Assembly (NCBI RefSeq): GCF_017874425.1
Contig: NZ_JAGGLL010000019.1
Location: 38,999-102,998, forward strand
DNA length: 64,000 nucleotides
From: Clostridium punense
Lineage (GTDB): Bacteria; Bacillota; Clostridia; Clostridiales; Clostridiaceae
Direction: 5' to 3'
In this document: positions 51,431-59,273 of the stretch, one piece after another
Layout: every line of letters begins with the position of its first letter
How positions within the stretch are numbered: position 1 is the first letter of the stretch
Position numbers and translations under genes: made by a program
The notes under the pieces: model-generated
The model's database searches: none
What the model was told of the DNA's origin: nothing
The model's input: only the letters and a program-made list of their open reading frames with translations

Positions 51431-51783
51431 AAATCAATACCTTTAGTTTTACAAGATTCTAAGTATTTTTCTGCCTCCTTACTTCTTTCCATATCCTTTT
51501 TAAGTACTGGATAATTCTCTAACCCTTCTACTATCTTATGTATAACATCTTTAAAAAGTTGATTTTCAATGTTTAAACAATAGAATATAAATTGTTCTTT
51601 TCTTTCGTCCCTAACAAGCCCCATATCTCTTAGCTTGGCTAGATGCTTTGAAATTTTAGGTTGAGACTCTTCCATAATGCCACACATTTCACACACACAT
51701 AGTTCTTTATGATAGAGTAAAACTAAAATTCTAACCCTAGTTTCATCAGATAATAATTTAAAAAAATCTGTTAGCTTATTCAA
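51412..51783 (-). CDS. arsR: ArsR/SmtB-family metalloregulator
   Basis: A 123-residue winged-helix repressor. ETRVRILVLLYHKELCVCEM places Cys29 and Cys31 (with Cys34) in the alpha-3 metal site typical of ArsR, and QPKISKHLAKLRDMGLVR is the recognition helix. It should release DNA on binding As(III)/Sb(III) or a similar thiophilic ion. TTG start with GGAGGTG seven bases upstream. The final residues GIFKK and the stop are encoded by the terminus of MITE R5. A perfect operator lies between its promoter and start. Confidence 0.9.
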   Translation of the reverse strand: MNKLTDFFKLLSDETRVRILVLLYHKELCVCEMCGIMEESQPKISKHLAKLRDMGLVRDERKEQFIFYCLNIENQLFKDVIHKIVEGLENYPVLKKDMERSKEAEKYLESCKTKGIDLGIFKK

Positions 51784-51799
51784 AATAACACCTCCATCG

Positions 51800-51833
51800 A
51801 ATACTTATATACGCATATGGGTATATAAGTATT
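51800..51833. promoter_or_regulatory. ArsR operator
   Basis: AATACTTATATAC (51800-51812) and GTATATAAGTATT (51821-51833) are a perfect 13-bp inverted repeat with an eight-base spacer, overlapping the -10 box and transcription start of arsR. Confidence 0.85.
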
Positions 51834-51859
51834 ATAACTCATTCTATTCATTCCCGCAA
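51831..51859 (-). promoter_or_regulatory. Promoter of the arsR operon
   Basis: TTGCGG at 51859-51854, a 17-base spacer, and TATAAT at 51836-51831 on the minus strand. The -10 box abuts the operator palindrome, so bound repressor would block polymerase. Confidence 0.7.
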
Positions 51860-52161
51860 CAATTTGTTAAATGCTACTAATGTTTATATAAGTTTATTAT
51901 GTAGCCTTCCCCTTAACATTAGCTCTACATTCAATAGTTTTTAAAAGTTTATCATTAGTATTTTTGCGTTAAATTTAAATCTTCTTAATACCAAATCTAT
52001 GGAAACCTTCTCATAAAAAAACAAAATTTGGTATAGAAAAAGGCTGTAAAACAAGTGATAAACTCACTATTTACAGCCTTTTAATAACAATTAATTTTTA
52101 GAAATATCATAAATCAATAAGAATTATTATCCAGTGTATACAAGTCTCATTGAAAATTACT
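51860..52161. other. Intergenic region, terminator only
   Basis: About 300 bases upstream of the arsR promoter. It contains only the terminator at 52037-52083 for the minus-strand gene beyond it. Confidence 0.4.
52037..52083 (-). terminator. Intrinsic terminator
   Basis: AAAAGGCTGTAAA and TTTACAGCCTTTT form a 13-bp stem with an inner AGTGA/TCACT extension; it ends the transcript of the small gene at 52162-52362. Confidence 0.8.
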
Positions 52162-52362
52162 TTATTGAATATATTCAACTGCTAAAATATTTTCCTTCCG
52201 AAAGTGCCTAATACCATGACGTAAATAACAAAATGCCTCTATATCTTCATCCCTTATTTTTAAGACCTTAATTTTCCTTTGGGTTATTTCGCTATTTTTC
52301 ATATACATTATGTTGATAGCCTTATGTGCTTCTAAAGATGTCTTTAAATAATTATCATACAT
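52162..52362 (-). CDS. Small protein of unknown function (WYL-like beta strands)
   Basis: About 66 residues. ATG 52362 is chosen with GAGAGGTG eight bases upstream. A-I-N-I-M-Y-M-K-N-S-E-I-T-Q-R-K-I-K-V followed by IEAFCYLRHGIRHFRKENIL resembles the beta-barrel core of WYL domains (L-x-A-Y-C-x-L-R-x-x-x-R-x-F), so it may be an isolated WYL-type ligand-binding module. The resemblance is limited to that motif. Monocistronic with its own terminator. Confidence 0.6.
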   Translation of the reverse strand: MYDNYLKTSLEAHKAINIMYMKNSEITQRKIKVLKIRDEDIEAFCYLRHGIRHFRKENILAVEYIQ

Positions 52363-52757
52363 TTTTTTAACACCTCTCAATTAGAACTATACTAATATTA
52401 TACCATAAAATCTAAAATTTATCAAACACTTGTTCGTGTTCCCAAAGAATATATTTTGCTCTTTTTACTTCTTTCCTTACATAATCCTATAGCTTATCTA
52501 TAAAAAATAATTTATAATAATTACTATAATTACAGGGTACTTAATAAATTTATAATAGGTTTATATATTTAGGCATTTTCAAAAAATAAATAGGCCAGAA
52601 TGATGATATATTTTGTGTTATACTACGTCAACAGAACCTTTAGCTAGTTCCATTATCTAAGGAACCTTTTTTCTTGTATGACTAGAGTATACTTCACATC
52701 TTTGACTTGTTGTTTATTTTAGGATGCCTTAACTTATTTAAGAAATGAGAGGATAAT
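52363..52757. other. Divergent intergenic region with MITE R6
   Basis: 395 bases. The right half is MITE R6 (52571-52729), which ends 28 bases before the plus-strand coiled-coil gene and thus forms part of its promoter or leader. Confidence 0.5.
52571..52729 (-). mobile_element. Palindromic MITE-like element R6 (159 bp)
   Basis: AGGCATTTTCAAAAAATAAA and TTTATTTTAGGATGCCT are the terminal repeats; ACGTCAACAGAACCTTTAGC is the core in reverse orientation. It is more diverged than R5, R7 and R8. Its sides are flanked by TT and TA, so no clear target duplication is visible. Confidence 0.78.
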
Positions 52758-53696
52758 ATGTTTTTTGAAATTACAAATGAAATTATTAAGGTAAAAGAAA
52801 AGGTAAGGGAATGTGAAAAACTTCAAGGTATGCTTAAAGATGCTAAGAAAAACCTTGAAAGAGAAAGTGTAAGACTTGAGGATTTAAAAATTGAGCTAGA
52901 CAGAGAAGCCTTAGATGTGAAAAAGTTAGAAGGCTTAACTATTCATGCTTTATTTCACACTATTCTTAGAGACAAGGAAGATCAATTACAAAAAGAAAGA
53001 CAAGAGTTACTTCTTGCTAAATTAAAATATGATGAATGTGCTAATAGTGTTGCTTCTTTGAAAGAAGTTATTTTAAAATATGAATCTTCCCTAGCAGAGT
53101 GCAGTCATTCTCAAAGTGAATATGAAGCCTTAGTTGAAGAAAAGAAAAAGCTTATATTTAACGTAAATGATAAAACTAAACTTCAGTTAATTAGTATTAC
53201 TGAGGATCTAGCTGCCCTACAATCTAACATAAAAGAACTAGAAGAGGCTATTTCTGCTGGAAATGCAGTTTACTCTAAATTGCAAGACATAATTTCTTCC
53301 CTTGAAAGTGCAGAAAACTGGGGTACTTGGGACATGTTTGGTGGCGGACTTTTAGCTACTGCTTCAAAACATTCTAAAATCGATGAAGCAAATGATCATG
53401 CTTTTATTGCTCAAAATCTTATTAATAAATTTGAAGCAGAGCTTAAGGATGTAAGTATTGGTTCAGACCTTACTTTGAATGTAGGTAGCTTTAGCACCTT
53501 TGCAGATTACTTTTTTGATGGTCTAATTTCAGATTGGGTTGTCCAATCTCAAATTGAAGAATCACTTCAAAATGTAATTAATGTAGCTAATAATGTAAAA
53601 GTTATTATTAATAGACTAAGCAGTTCTTTAATAACTACAAAGGAAAAAGCTAAGGCTAAGAGAGAAGAATTAAACTCATTTATTGAAAGTGTGTAG
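52758..53696 (+). CDS. Coiled-coil protein of unknown function
   Basis: A 312-residue cytoplasmic protein, mostly coiled coil (residues about 8-60, 70-180 and 210-310; for instance KLQGMLKDAKKNLERESVRL). A conserved-looking break, NWGTWDMFGGGLLATASKHS at about 195-214, probably forms a hairpin or membrane-proximal loop. I do not recognise a named family. ATG start with GAGAGGATAAT upstream. Monocistronic with a terminator; the upstream promoter region is occupied by MITE R6. Confidence 0.7.
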   Translation: MFFEITNEIIKVKEKVRECEKLQGMLKDAKKNLERESVRLEDLKIELDREALDVKKLEGLTIHALFHTILRDKEDQLQKERQELLLAKLKYDECANSVASLKEVILKYESSLAECSHSQSEYEALVEEKKKLIFNVNDKTKLQLISITEDLAALQSNIKELEEAISAGNAVYSKLQDIISSLESAENWGTWDMFGGGLLATASKHSKIDEANDHAFIAQNLINKFEAELKDVSIGSDLTLNVGSFSTFADYFFDGLISDWVVQSQIEESLQNVINVANNVKVIINRLSSSLITTKEKAKAKREELNSFIESV

Positions 53697-54100
53697 TATA
53701 GAAAATTTACTAATCTTCATATTATCTACACAACTTTATATTAAATTATAAGCATAGTAAGTTTTATCAATACCCCATCCCAAAATTTGATTTAACTTTA
53801 CCCCAATAATAATAATTTTCATAATTTTACTGAAGGTGCTATGGAGTTATCCAATAGCACCTTCAGCGTTTTAGTATAAAATTATATTGTTTAGTTTTTG
53901 TATTCTTCATTACAACAATAATACTTTTTCTAGGCTTCGCATATGTGATTCATCTCTTCTTCATGGTCCATATTTTCCTTTGCAATACAAAAATACCTTA
54001 AGACAAACTAGATTTATTTATCTAACTTATCTCGAAGGTATTTTAAAAGTTTTAAATATCTTTTCATTTATAAAGGTTCTTATAGCTTGCAGATTTCCCC
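53697..54100. other. Intergenic region, terminator only
   Basis: 404 bases containing the terminator at 53831-53865. The open frame on the plus strand from 53887 has no ribosome site and biased low-complexity content, and is not called a gene. Confidence 0.4.
53831..53865 (+). terminator. Intrinsic terminator after the coiled-coil gene
   Basis: TGAAGGTGCTAT and ATAGCACCTTCA form a perfect 12-bp stem with an 11-base loop, followed by GCGTTTTAG. Confidence 0.75.
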
Positions 54101-54355
54101 TTATTCACTTTGTTCCTTTTTTTCACCACAGCAAGCTCCATCCTTCATATTTCTAAACATCATAGGAATCATAAGTACCATCATTATAGGACAAATAAAT
54201 GGAGTAATGCTTGCAAGCATAGTCTTAGCTCCTACTCCAATGTTAAGTAGTGGTAGTATCCCAACAATCAAAATTGGGAGACCACAACATAGTCCCATCA
54301 TAAGCATGTGTTTCATTGGCTTGTGTTTTTTATCATTACTTTTATCACATTTCAT
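54101..54355 (-). CDS. Small two-TM membrane protein with cysteine-rich ends
   Basis: An 84-residue protein with two hydrophobic segments: MLMMGLCCGLPILIVGILPL at about 17-36 and LASITPFICPIMMVLMIPMM at about 47-66. Cys pairs (CC at 23-24 and 74-75) and an N-terminal His/Lys/Asp stretch suggest possible metal binding. The layout resembles small metal-homeostasis membrane proteins, but no family is certain. ATG start with AAAGGAGTATATTGT upstream. Confidence 0.65.
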   Translation of the reverse strand: MKCDKSNDKKHKPMKHMLMMGLCCGLPILIVGILPLLNIGVGAKTMLASITPFICPIMMVLMIPMMFRNMKDGACCGEKKEQSE

Positions 54356-54459
54356 ACAATATACTCCTTTGAAAAGTTTATTTTATTTTGTTTTATTATA
54401 TATAACTTATATGAAGATATAATGAAGAAGCTCTTATTTCCTTATAAATTTACATAGAA

Positions 54460-54495
54460 AAAAAGCCCTTAAGGCTTAAAATCCTAAGGGCTTTT
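54460..54495 (-). terminator. Intrinsic terminator after the M23 peptidase
   Basis: AAAAGCCCTTAGG and CCTTAAGGGCTTTT (minus strand) form the stem with one bulge, followed by TTTCTATG. Confidence 0.8.
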
Positions 54496-54522
54496 GCTAC
54501 ACTATATTTTATACAGTATTAT

Positions 54523-55683
54523 TTAATATATATAATATGGAGTTGGGTCCATTCTTTGACCGCCTGAATCTCTTACTTCAAAGTGTATATGTGGTCCCGT
54601 TGACCAACCAGTAGAACCTACTACAGAAATTTGCTCCCCACCTTGAACCTGCTGCCCTTCAGTTACAAGTAACTTTGAGTTATGAGCATATAAAGTACTT
54701 ATATCCCCATGGTTTACAATAACTACATTACCATAGCCATTCATCCAACCAGCATACACTACAGTTCCCGACATTAAAGAATATACCCCTGAACCATAAG
54801 GTGCTCCTATATCAATTGCTGGGTGAAATTCTCCATCACCTTTATATAATCCATCTCTATAACCGTATGGTGAAGTTATTTGATATCCAACTCCTCCTGT
54901 AATAGAGAACATATTTCCATCAGATACATGAGTACTTCCAGAACCTCCCCTTGAAGGTCTTGAAGGGCTTTCTAAATTTTTTATTAAGGCAGCTACTTTC
55001 TGATATTCTTCTTCGTTTTGCGCAATAATCTTTTGTTGAGATTCTATATCTTCCTCTGCCTTAGCTACTAAAGTATTTTTTTCATCTCTTTTAGTGTTTA
55101 ATTCATCCAATTTAGTTTGTGCTAAAGCTTTAGAGCTTTCTAAACTTTTATGTTCTGTCTCAAGAGTTATTAGTGTAGTGTCCAGTTCCTCTTGGTTTTT
55201 CTTAAAATCTTCAATAACACCTTTATCATATTTTATAAGGGTTGAAATTACTTCTATTTTTTCTAGAAAATCAGATAACCCCTTTGATTGAAGCAAAGTT
55301 TCTACATAACCTTGCCCTTGGTTCATGTATAGGGCTCTCATTCTTTTCTCCATTATTTTTTTATTTTTTTCTAAGTCCTCTTTTAACTTATTTAATTTTT
55401 TCTCTAAGGCGGTTATTTCTTCAGTGGTATTCTTAATCTTTAAATTTAAACCTTCCACTTCTTCATCAAGGACTGAAATATTATTGTTTAAATCTTCTAC
55501 TTCTTTTAATATATCACTTTTAGTATTTTCTAAAGCTTTAATGGCTTCCTTACTTTCATTTATCTTTTGTTGTATGTTATTAGATTCTTCCTTTTTGCTA
55601 TCTAACTCACTAGCCATTACTGTTGTAGTTAATAAATTCCCACATAGTACTGCAGCAATTATTGCTTTAACCGTTTTATTCAT
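54523..55683 (-). CDS. EnvC-like M23 peptidoglycan endopeptidase
   Basis: A 386-residue secreted cell-wall hydrolase. Residues 1-24 are a signal peptide (AIIAAVLCGNLLTTTVMA). Residues about 28-240 are a long coiled coil (EALENT/EEVEGLNLKIK/EKKLNKLKEDLEKNKK heptads). The C-terminal M23 domain (about 270-386) has GEFHPAIDIGAPYGSGVYS (zinc ligands His and Asp) and STGPHIHFEVRDSG (H-x-H). The zinc site is complete, so it should be an active endopeptidase rather than an EnvC-type activator. ATG start with AGGAGGAATT upstream. Confidence 0.92.
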   Translation of the reverse strand: MNKTVKAIIAAVLCGNLLTTTVMASELDSKKEESNNIQQKINESKEAIKALENTKSDILKEVEDLNNNISVLDEEVEGLNLKIKNTTEEITALEKKLNKLKEDLEKNKKIMEKRMRALYMNQGQGYVETLLQSKGLSDFLEKIEVISTLIKYDKGVIEDFKKNQEELDTTLITLETEHKSLESSKALAQTKLDELNTKRDEKNTLVAKAEEDIESQQKIIAQNEEEYQKVAALIKNLESPSRPSRGGSGSTHVSDGNMFSITGGVGYQITSPYGYRDGLYKGDGEFHPAIDIGAPYGSGVYSLMSGTVVYAGWMNGYGNVVIVNHGDISTLYAHNSKLLVTEGQQVQGGEQISVVGSTGWSTGPHIHFEVRDSGGQRMDPTPYYIY

Positions 55684-56554
55684 AATTCCTCCTTCTATAA
55701 AGCTTGTCCTATGTCTACTTTAAGGAAAACATAAGGTTAAGACCTTATAATAAATTATTTCTATATGATTTATGCAAACTTCATCCGGAATTTAATTCAA
55801 GTACATGTAAGCAAATATCCCTATTACTTAAGGGCACAATCCTCATGTGTTAATCATGCTATTAATATGTATTAAAATAACCTTCTGTTATAAATCTAGA
55901 AAAAGATGCATATTATTATATTGCGCAAAAGGTTAAGTAGTTTTTAATGTTGTTACAAATAAAATGTGTATATAGATATATTTATTACAAAAAATTAATT
56001 ATATTACTAAAATATAAAATTCCCTGCTAATATTATAACTAAAAGTACTATAATATTACAACCCTTTATCTGTTCCAATTATTTCCCCTTACATATATTC
56101 TACACATTCTGATAATTACCTTCAAATATTTGGCTAAAGTTTGCTATTTCTTTATAAATTATCATAGCTACATAAAATTAAAATAAAAGAGTTAGGCAAA
56201 CATAGTACCTAACCCTGAAATTTAATATTCGATTGCTTCTGATTATAGCTTAATTTAGACGACAGTTATGTAACTTTACAGTACTACTTAATTGATAAAA
56301 AGTTATGTAAATGGACGCTAATACTAGAATTTCTAATTTTTATAGTCCATATACTTTGATTCTTAAGTTATATAAGGCATTTGAAAATAAATAACAAGTC
56401 AAAGATGGGAAGGATATTTTTAGTTAGGCAAGGAAACAGGTTCCGCAGATAGTAGCGCTATCTAAGGGTTCTGTTGACGCAGTATAACTAAAAATAGACA
56501 AACATACTGACTTATTTATTTTTTGAAAATGCCTAATAGTTTCTATTACATAAC
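55684..56554. other. Long intergenic region with MITE R7
   Basis: 871 bases with no gene. It contains the M23 upstream region, a GTTAGG/CCTAAC hairpin (56191-56213) and MITE R7 (56375-56534), which ends 20 bases before the ung stop codon. The remainder is AT-rich without recognisable features. Confidence 0.45.
56375..56534 (+). mobile_element. Palindromic MITE-like element R7 (160 bp)
   Basis: Terminal repeats AGGCATTTGAAAATAAATAA and TTATTTTTTGAAAATGCCT; core AACAGGTTCCGCAGATAG with CTATCTAAGGGTTCTGTT, nearly identical to R8. Same orientation as R8, 789 bases downstream of it with respect to ung. Confidence 0.85.
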
Positions 56555-57229
56555 TTATATATTTTGAATTTGCCAATCAATAGGTTCCTTCCCTATTTTC
56601 TTAAGTATTTCATTAGCTTTTGAAAAATGTTTACAGCCAAAAAAACCTCTGCTAGCTGAAAGGGGACTTGGGTGAACAGTGGTTAATATAAAGTGATGTT
56701 TGTTGGTAATTAGCTGCCCCTTTTCTTTAGCATTATTTCCCCAAAGAAGAAATATCACTGGCTCTTCTCTTTCATTTAAAAGTTCAATTACCTTATCAGT
56801 AAACTTCTCCCACCCCTTATTTCTATGGGAATTTGCTTGACCTTCTCTTACAGTAAGTACAGCATTTAAAAGTAACACTCCTTGGTCTGCCCAAGGAACT
56901 AAGTACCCGTTATTAGGAATAAAACAGCCTAAATCTTCTTTAAGTTCTTTATACATATTCAATAAGGATGGTGGTGTTTGAACCCTTGGCTGAACTGAAA
57001 AAGAAAGTCCGTGGGCTTGGTTTGGCCCATGGTATGGGTCTTGACCTATAATAACTACCTTTACATCTTCATAAGCTGTTAGCTTTAAAGCATTAAAAAT
57101 ATTATGTTTATCAGGATGAATTGTTTTTGTCTTATACTCTTCTATTAAAAACTCTCTTAATTTTAAGTAATAATCCTTTTTAAATTCATTCTCTAGAAGT
57201 TCATCCCATTTATTGTTAAAAGTAACCAT
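56555..57229 (-). CDS. ung: Uracil-DNA glycosylase (family 1)
   Basis: A 224-residue DNA-repair enzyme that removes uracil from [23 protein letters not shown] (water-activating Asp64) is motif [18 protein letters not shown] holds the uracil-stacking region; [14 protein letters not shown] and [20 protein letters not shown] carry the DNA-intercalation loop and catalytic His. Normal length. ATG with GAGGAAGAAGAAA upstream. Direct copies of the palindromic element flank it on both sides (R7 and R8). Confidence 0.96.
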   Translation of the reverse strand: MVTFNNKWDELLENEFKKDYYLKLREFLIEEYKTKTIHPDKHNIFNALKLTAYEDVKVVIIGQDPYHGPNQAHGLSFSVQPRVQTPPSLLNMYKELKEDLGCFIPNNGYLVPWADQGVLLLNAVLTVREGQANSHRNKGWEKFTDKVIELLNEREEPVIFLLWGNNAKEKGQLITNKHHFILTTVHPSPLSASRGFFGCKHFSKANEILKKIGKEPIDWQIQNI

Positions 57230-57323
57230 TTTCTTCTTCCTCTCTATAAAAACTTAATATAATCTAAACATTATCTTTATAATTTCTTCACATTGCTTTG
57301 TTATTATACTATTATAGTCAATA

Positions 57324-57483
57324 AGGCATCTGAAAATAAATAACAAGTTCAATATGTGAAGGATATTTTGTGATAGACAAGAAAACAGGTTCCGCAGATA
57401 GTGGGGCTATCTAAGGGTTCTGTTGACGCAGTATAGCACAAAATAGACGAGCAGATTAACTTATTTATTTTTTGAAGATGCCT
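57324..57483 (+). mobile_element. Palindromic MITE-like element R8 (160 bp)
   Basis: Terminal repeats AGGCATCTGAAAATAAATAA and TTATTTTTTGAAGATGCCT; core AACAGGTTCCGCAGATAG with CTATCTAAGGGTTCTGTT. Very similar to R5 and R7. It lies 94 bases upstream of ung. Confidence 0.85.
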
Positions 57484-57524
57484 ACAGTAAAGTAATGCTT
57501 TTTCATTAATCCCCTAATGAAAAT

Positions 57525-57552
57525 AGAACTAGTAAACATGGTTTTACTAGTT
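57525..57552 (-). terminator. Intrinsic terminator
   Basis: GAACTAGTAAA and TTTACTAGTTC (minus-strand view) form an 11-bp stem with a six-base loop, followed by TATTTTC; downstream of the DUF6440 gene. Confidence 0.75.
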
Positions 57553-57572
57553 CATGCTTTTTTGTAGCACTT

Positions 57573-57758
57573 TTACCTTTCTACAAGAGTAACTATTGGT
57601 TTTCCTTCATTATCTACTAGCAGAGTTAATCCTCCTGCATATCCAGCCCAAGTAAATAAATAGTTTACTCCTGTTTCCTTATCCACGAATATCTTACATC
57701 CCTCTCCGATTGAACTTTCTTTGTGAATAACTTCAAACCTCTTATTATTCTCAAACAT
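57573..57758 (-). CDS. DUF6440-like small protein
   Basis: About 61 residues. ATG 57758 is selected because TAGGAGGAGGGG lies just upstream. FEVIHKESSIGEGCKIFVDK followed by TGVNYLFTWAGYAGGLTLLV has the pattern D-x-x-T-G-V-x-Y-L/L-F of the DUF6440 family (xenobiotic-associated hypothetical proteins). Function unknown; own terminator. Confidence 0.78.
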   Translation of the reverse strand: MFENNKRFEVIHKESSIGEGCKIFVDKETGVNYLFTWAGYAGGLTLLVDNEGKPIVTLVER

Positions 57759-57832
57759 ATTAACCCCTCCTCCTATAATATACCTATAACATTTCATAGA
57801 AACTTTTTAATAAATTATTTACTACTACTAGT

Positions 57833-58579
57833 TTATAATTTATTAATCATACTAGCCTGATAAGCAGCTCCAAAGCCATTATCAATGTTTACTACACTAA
57901 GTCCACTTGAACAACTATTAAGCATACATAAAAGTGCTGAAACTCCTCCAAAATTTGTACCATACCCTACACTAGTTGGAACTCCTATAATTGGCTTATC
58001 TACAAGTCCACCAATAACGCTAGCAAGAGCACCTTCCATACCAGCCACAACTATTACAACCTTAGCTCCTCTTATAAGATCTAATCTGTTAAATAGTCTA
58101 TGAATTCCAGCAACTCCTACATCTACAATCTTTTCAACTTTATTACCAAAAATCTTAGCTGTCTCATAAGCTTCTTCTACCACTGGTAAGTCGGAAGTTC
58201 CTGCAGCTACTATAGCAATGTAGCTATCTGTACTATGCATTTCCTTTTTCTTTACCGTAATAGTTCTTCCTAAAGTATTATACTCAGCTTCTGGACAAAT
58301 CTTTCTTACTTCTTCATACATTTCTTCTGTTGCTCTAGTTCCTAATATGTTGCTTTCTTTACTAGCCATAAACTCAAAGATTTTTTTCACTTGCTCAACG
58401 GTTTTTCCTCCACAGTATATTACTTCTGGATATCCAACTCTAAGCTCTCTGTGACTATCAATATTTGCAAATCCCATATCTTTATAGGGTAAATCTATAA
58501 GCTTTGTTACTGCATCATCTATATCTATTTTTTCCTCTTTAACTAATTGTAATAATTCCTCTAAAGAACTTTTGTCCAT
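57833..58579 (-). CDS. larB: LarB, nickel-pincer cofactor biosynthesis carboxylase/hydrolase
   Basis: A 248-residue protein. It catalyses the first step of nickel-pincer cofactor synthesis, carboxylating and hydrolysing nicotinic acid adenine dinucleotide. The C-terminal PurE-like (AIRC) domain contains VAAGTSDLPVVEEAYETAKI near residue 125, VVAGMEGALASVIGGLVDKP near 178 and GVPTSVGYGTNFGGVSALLC near 200. The N-terminal FANIDSHRELRVGYPEVIYC is the LarB-specific substrate region. larC, larE and larA are not in the window. ATG start with GAAGGAGAAGTAAA upstream. Confidence 0.93.
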   Translation of the reverse strand: MDKSSLEELLQLVKEEKIDIDDAVTKLIDLPYKDMGFANIDSHRELRVGYPEVIYCGGKTVEQVKKIFEFMASKESNILGTRATEEMYEEVRKICPEAEYNTLGRTITVKKKEMHSTDSYIAIVAAGTSDLPVVEEAYETAKIFGNKVEKIVDVGVAGIHRLFNRLDLIRGAKVVIVVAGMEGALASVIGGLVDKPIIGVPTSVGYGTNFGGVSALLCMLNSCSSGLSVVNIDNGFGAAYQASMINKL

Positions 58580-58755
58580 TTTACTTCTCCTTCTACTTAT
58601 CCTAATAGTTTGCTAATTTGATTTATTATGTTCTATTAGCTCACACTTTGCCTTTTAACCTATTAACGTATGTTATATGAACTGATTTTATTGGACTATA
58701 TATACCTATAAAGCTTATACTTTCACTATTTTTCCTTGTATTTTATAAGTTTTAC

Positions 58756-59259
58756 TTAATATTTCATAGCATATTTTTCTCCGATTATATATTTTATTTC
58801 ATCCATGATATCCTGTGCTTCCTTTAAAGTTGTTGCAGGAGCCACTAATACTTTATTATTTCCTACCCCTTCTTCATTAGTGAGCCTAAATTCAAGGCTA
58901 TTAAAACTTTTATCTACAAATACTCTCCCAAGGCTCACAAAAATCCCATCTACAGGAGAGTTTTCATCTCCATTCCAATATAAAACCTCTGAAAAAGAGT
59001 CTTTCAAAAGTTGAAAATTAGCATGAGGGTACTTTTTATCATTAATATATATGTGCCCCCTAAAGGTATTAGGTTTAAAAAGTTTTCTGTAGGTGTAGCC
59101 CTCAAACCTTATAGATGCGTTTTCTATTCTATCCTCTGCTGCTTTATTAAGTATTATACCCTGAAGTTCCTCAGAAGTTTTTATAGGTTTAGAATAATAT
59201 ATAAAGGTTAAGGCAACAATAAAAATCGTTGCCAGTACAATTATTCTTTTTTTATTCAA
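58756..59259 (-). CDS. Signal-anchored extracytoplasmic protein of unknown function
   Basis: A 167-residue protein. Residues about 5-23 (RIIVLATIFIVALTFIYYSK) are a signal anchor. The soluble part has a beta-rich core: FRGHIYINDKKYPHANFQLL and DGIFVSLGRVFVDKSFNSLE. No family recognised. TTG start with GGAGG seven bases upstream. A GNAT gene ends 14 bases upstream, so the two are co-transcribed. It has no counterpart elsewhere in the window. Confidence 0.7.
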   Translation of the reverse strand: MNKKRIIVLATIFIVALTFIYYSKPIKTSEELQGIILNKAAEDRIENASIRFEGYTYRKLFKPNTFRGHIYINDKKYPHANFQLLKDSFSEVLYWNGDENSPVDGIFVSLGRVFVDKSFNSLEFRLTNEEGVGNNKVLVAPATTLKEAQDIMDEIKYIIGEKYAMKY

Positions 59260-59273
59260 GAACTCGCCTCCCT

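Larger units (their letters stand above)
57230..57572. other. Intergenic region with MITE R8
   Basis: 343 bases with no gene, holding MITE R8 (57324-57483) and the terminator at 57525-57552. Confidence 0.5.

Noticed and set aside
53887..54156. Plus-strand open frame of about 89 codons
   Set aside because: No ribosome site, composition typical of AT-rich non-coding sequence, and its 3' part is antisense to the small membrane-protein gene.
36068..57483. Large structured RNA or riboswitch family instead of a mobile element for R1-R8
   Set aside because: Copies occur in both orientations relative to the genes, internally deleted versions exist, and coding ends are invaded, all of which favour a mobile palindromic element.
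36068..57483. Target-site duplication (TA or AA) for the MITE family
   Set aside because: Flanking dinucleotides differ among copies, so no consistent duplication can be stated from this window.
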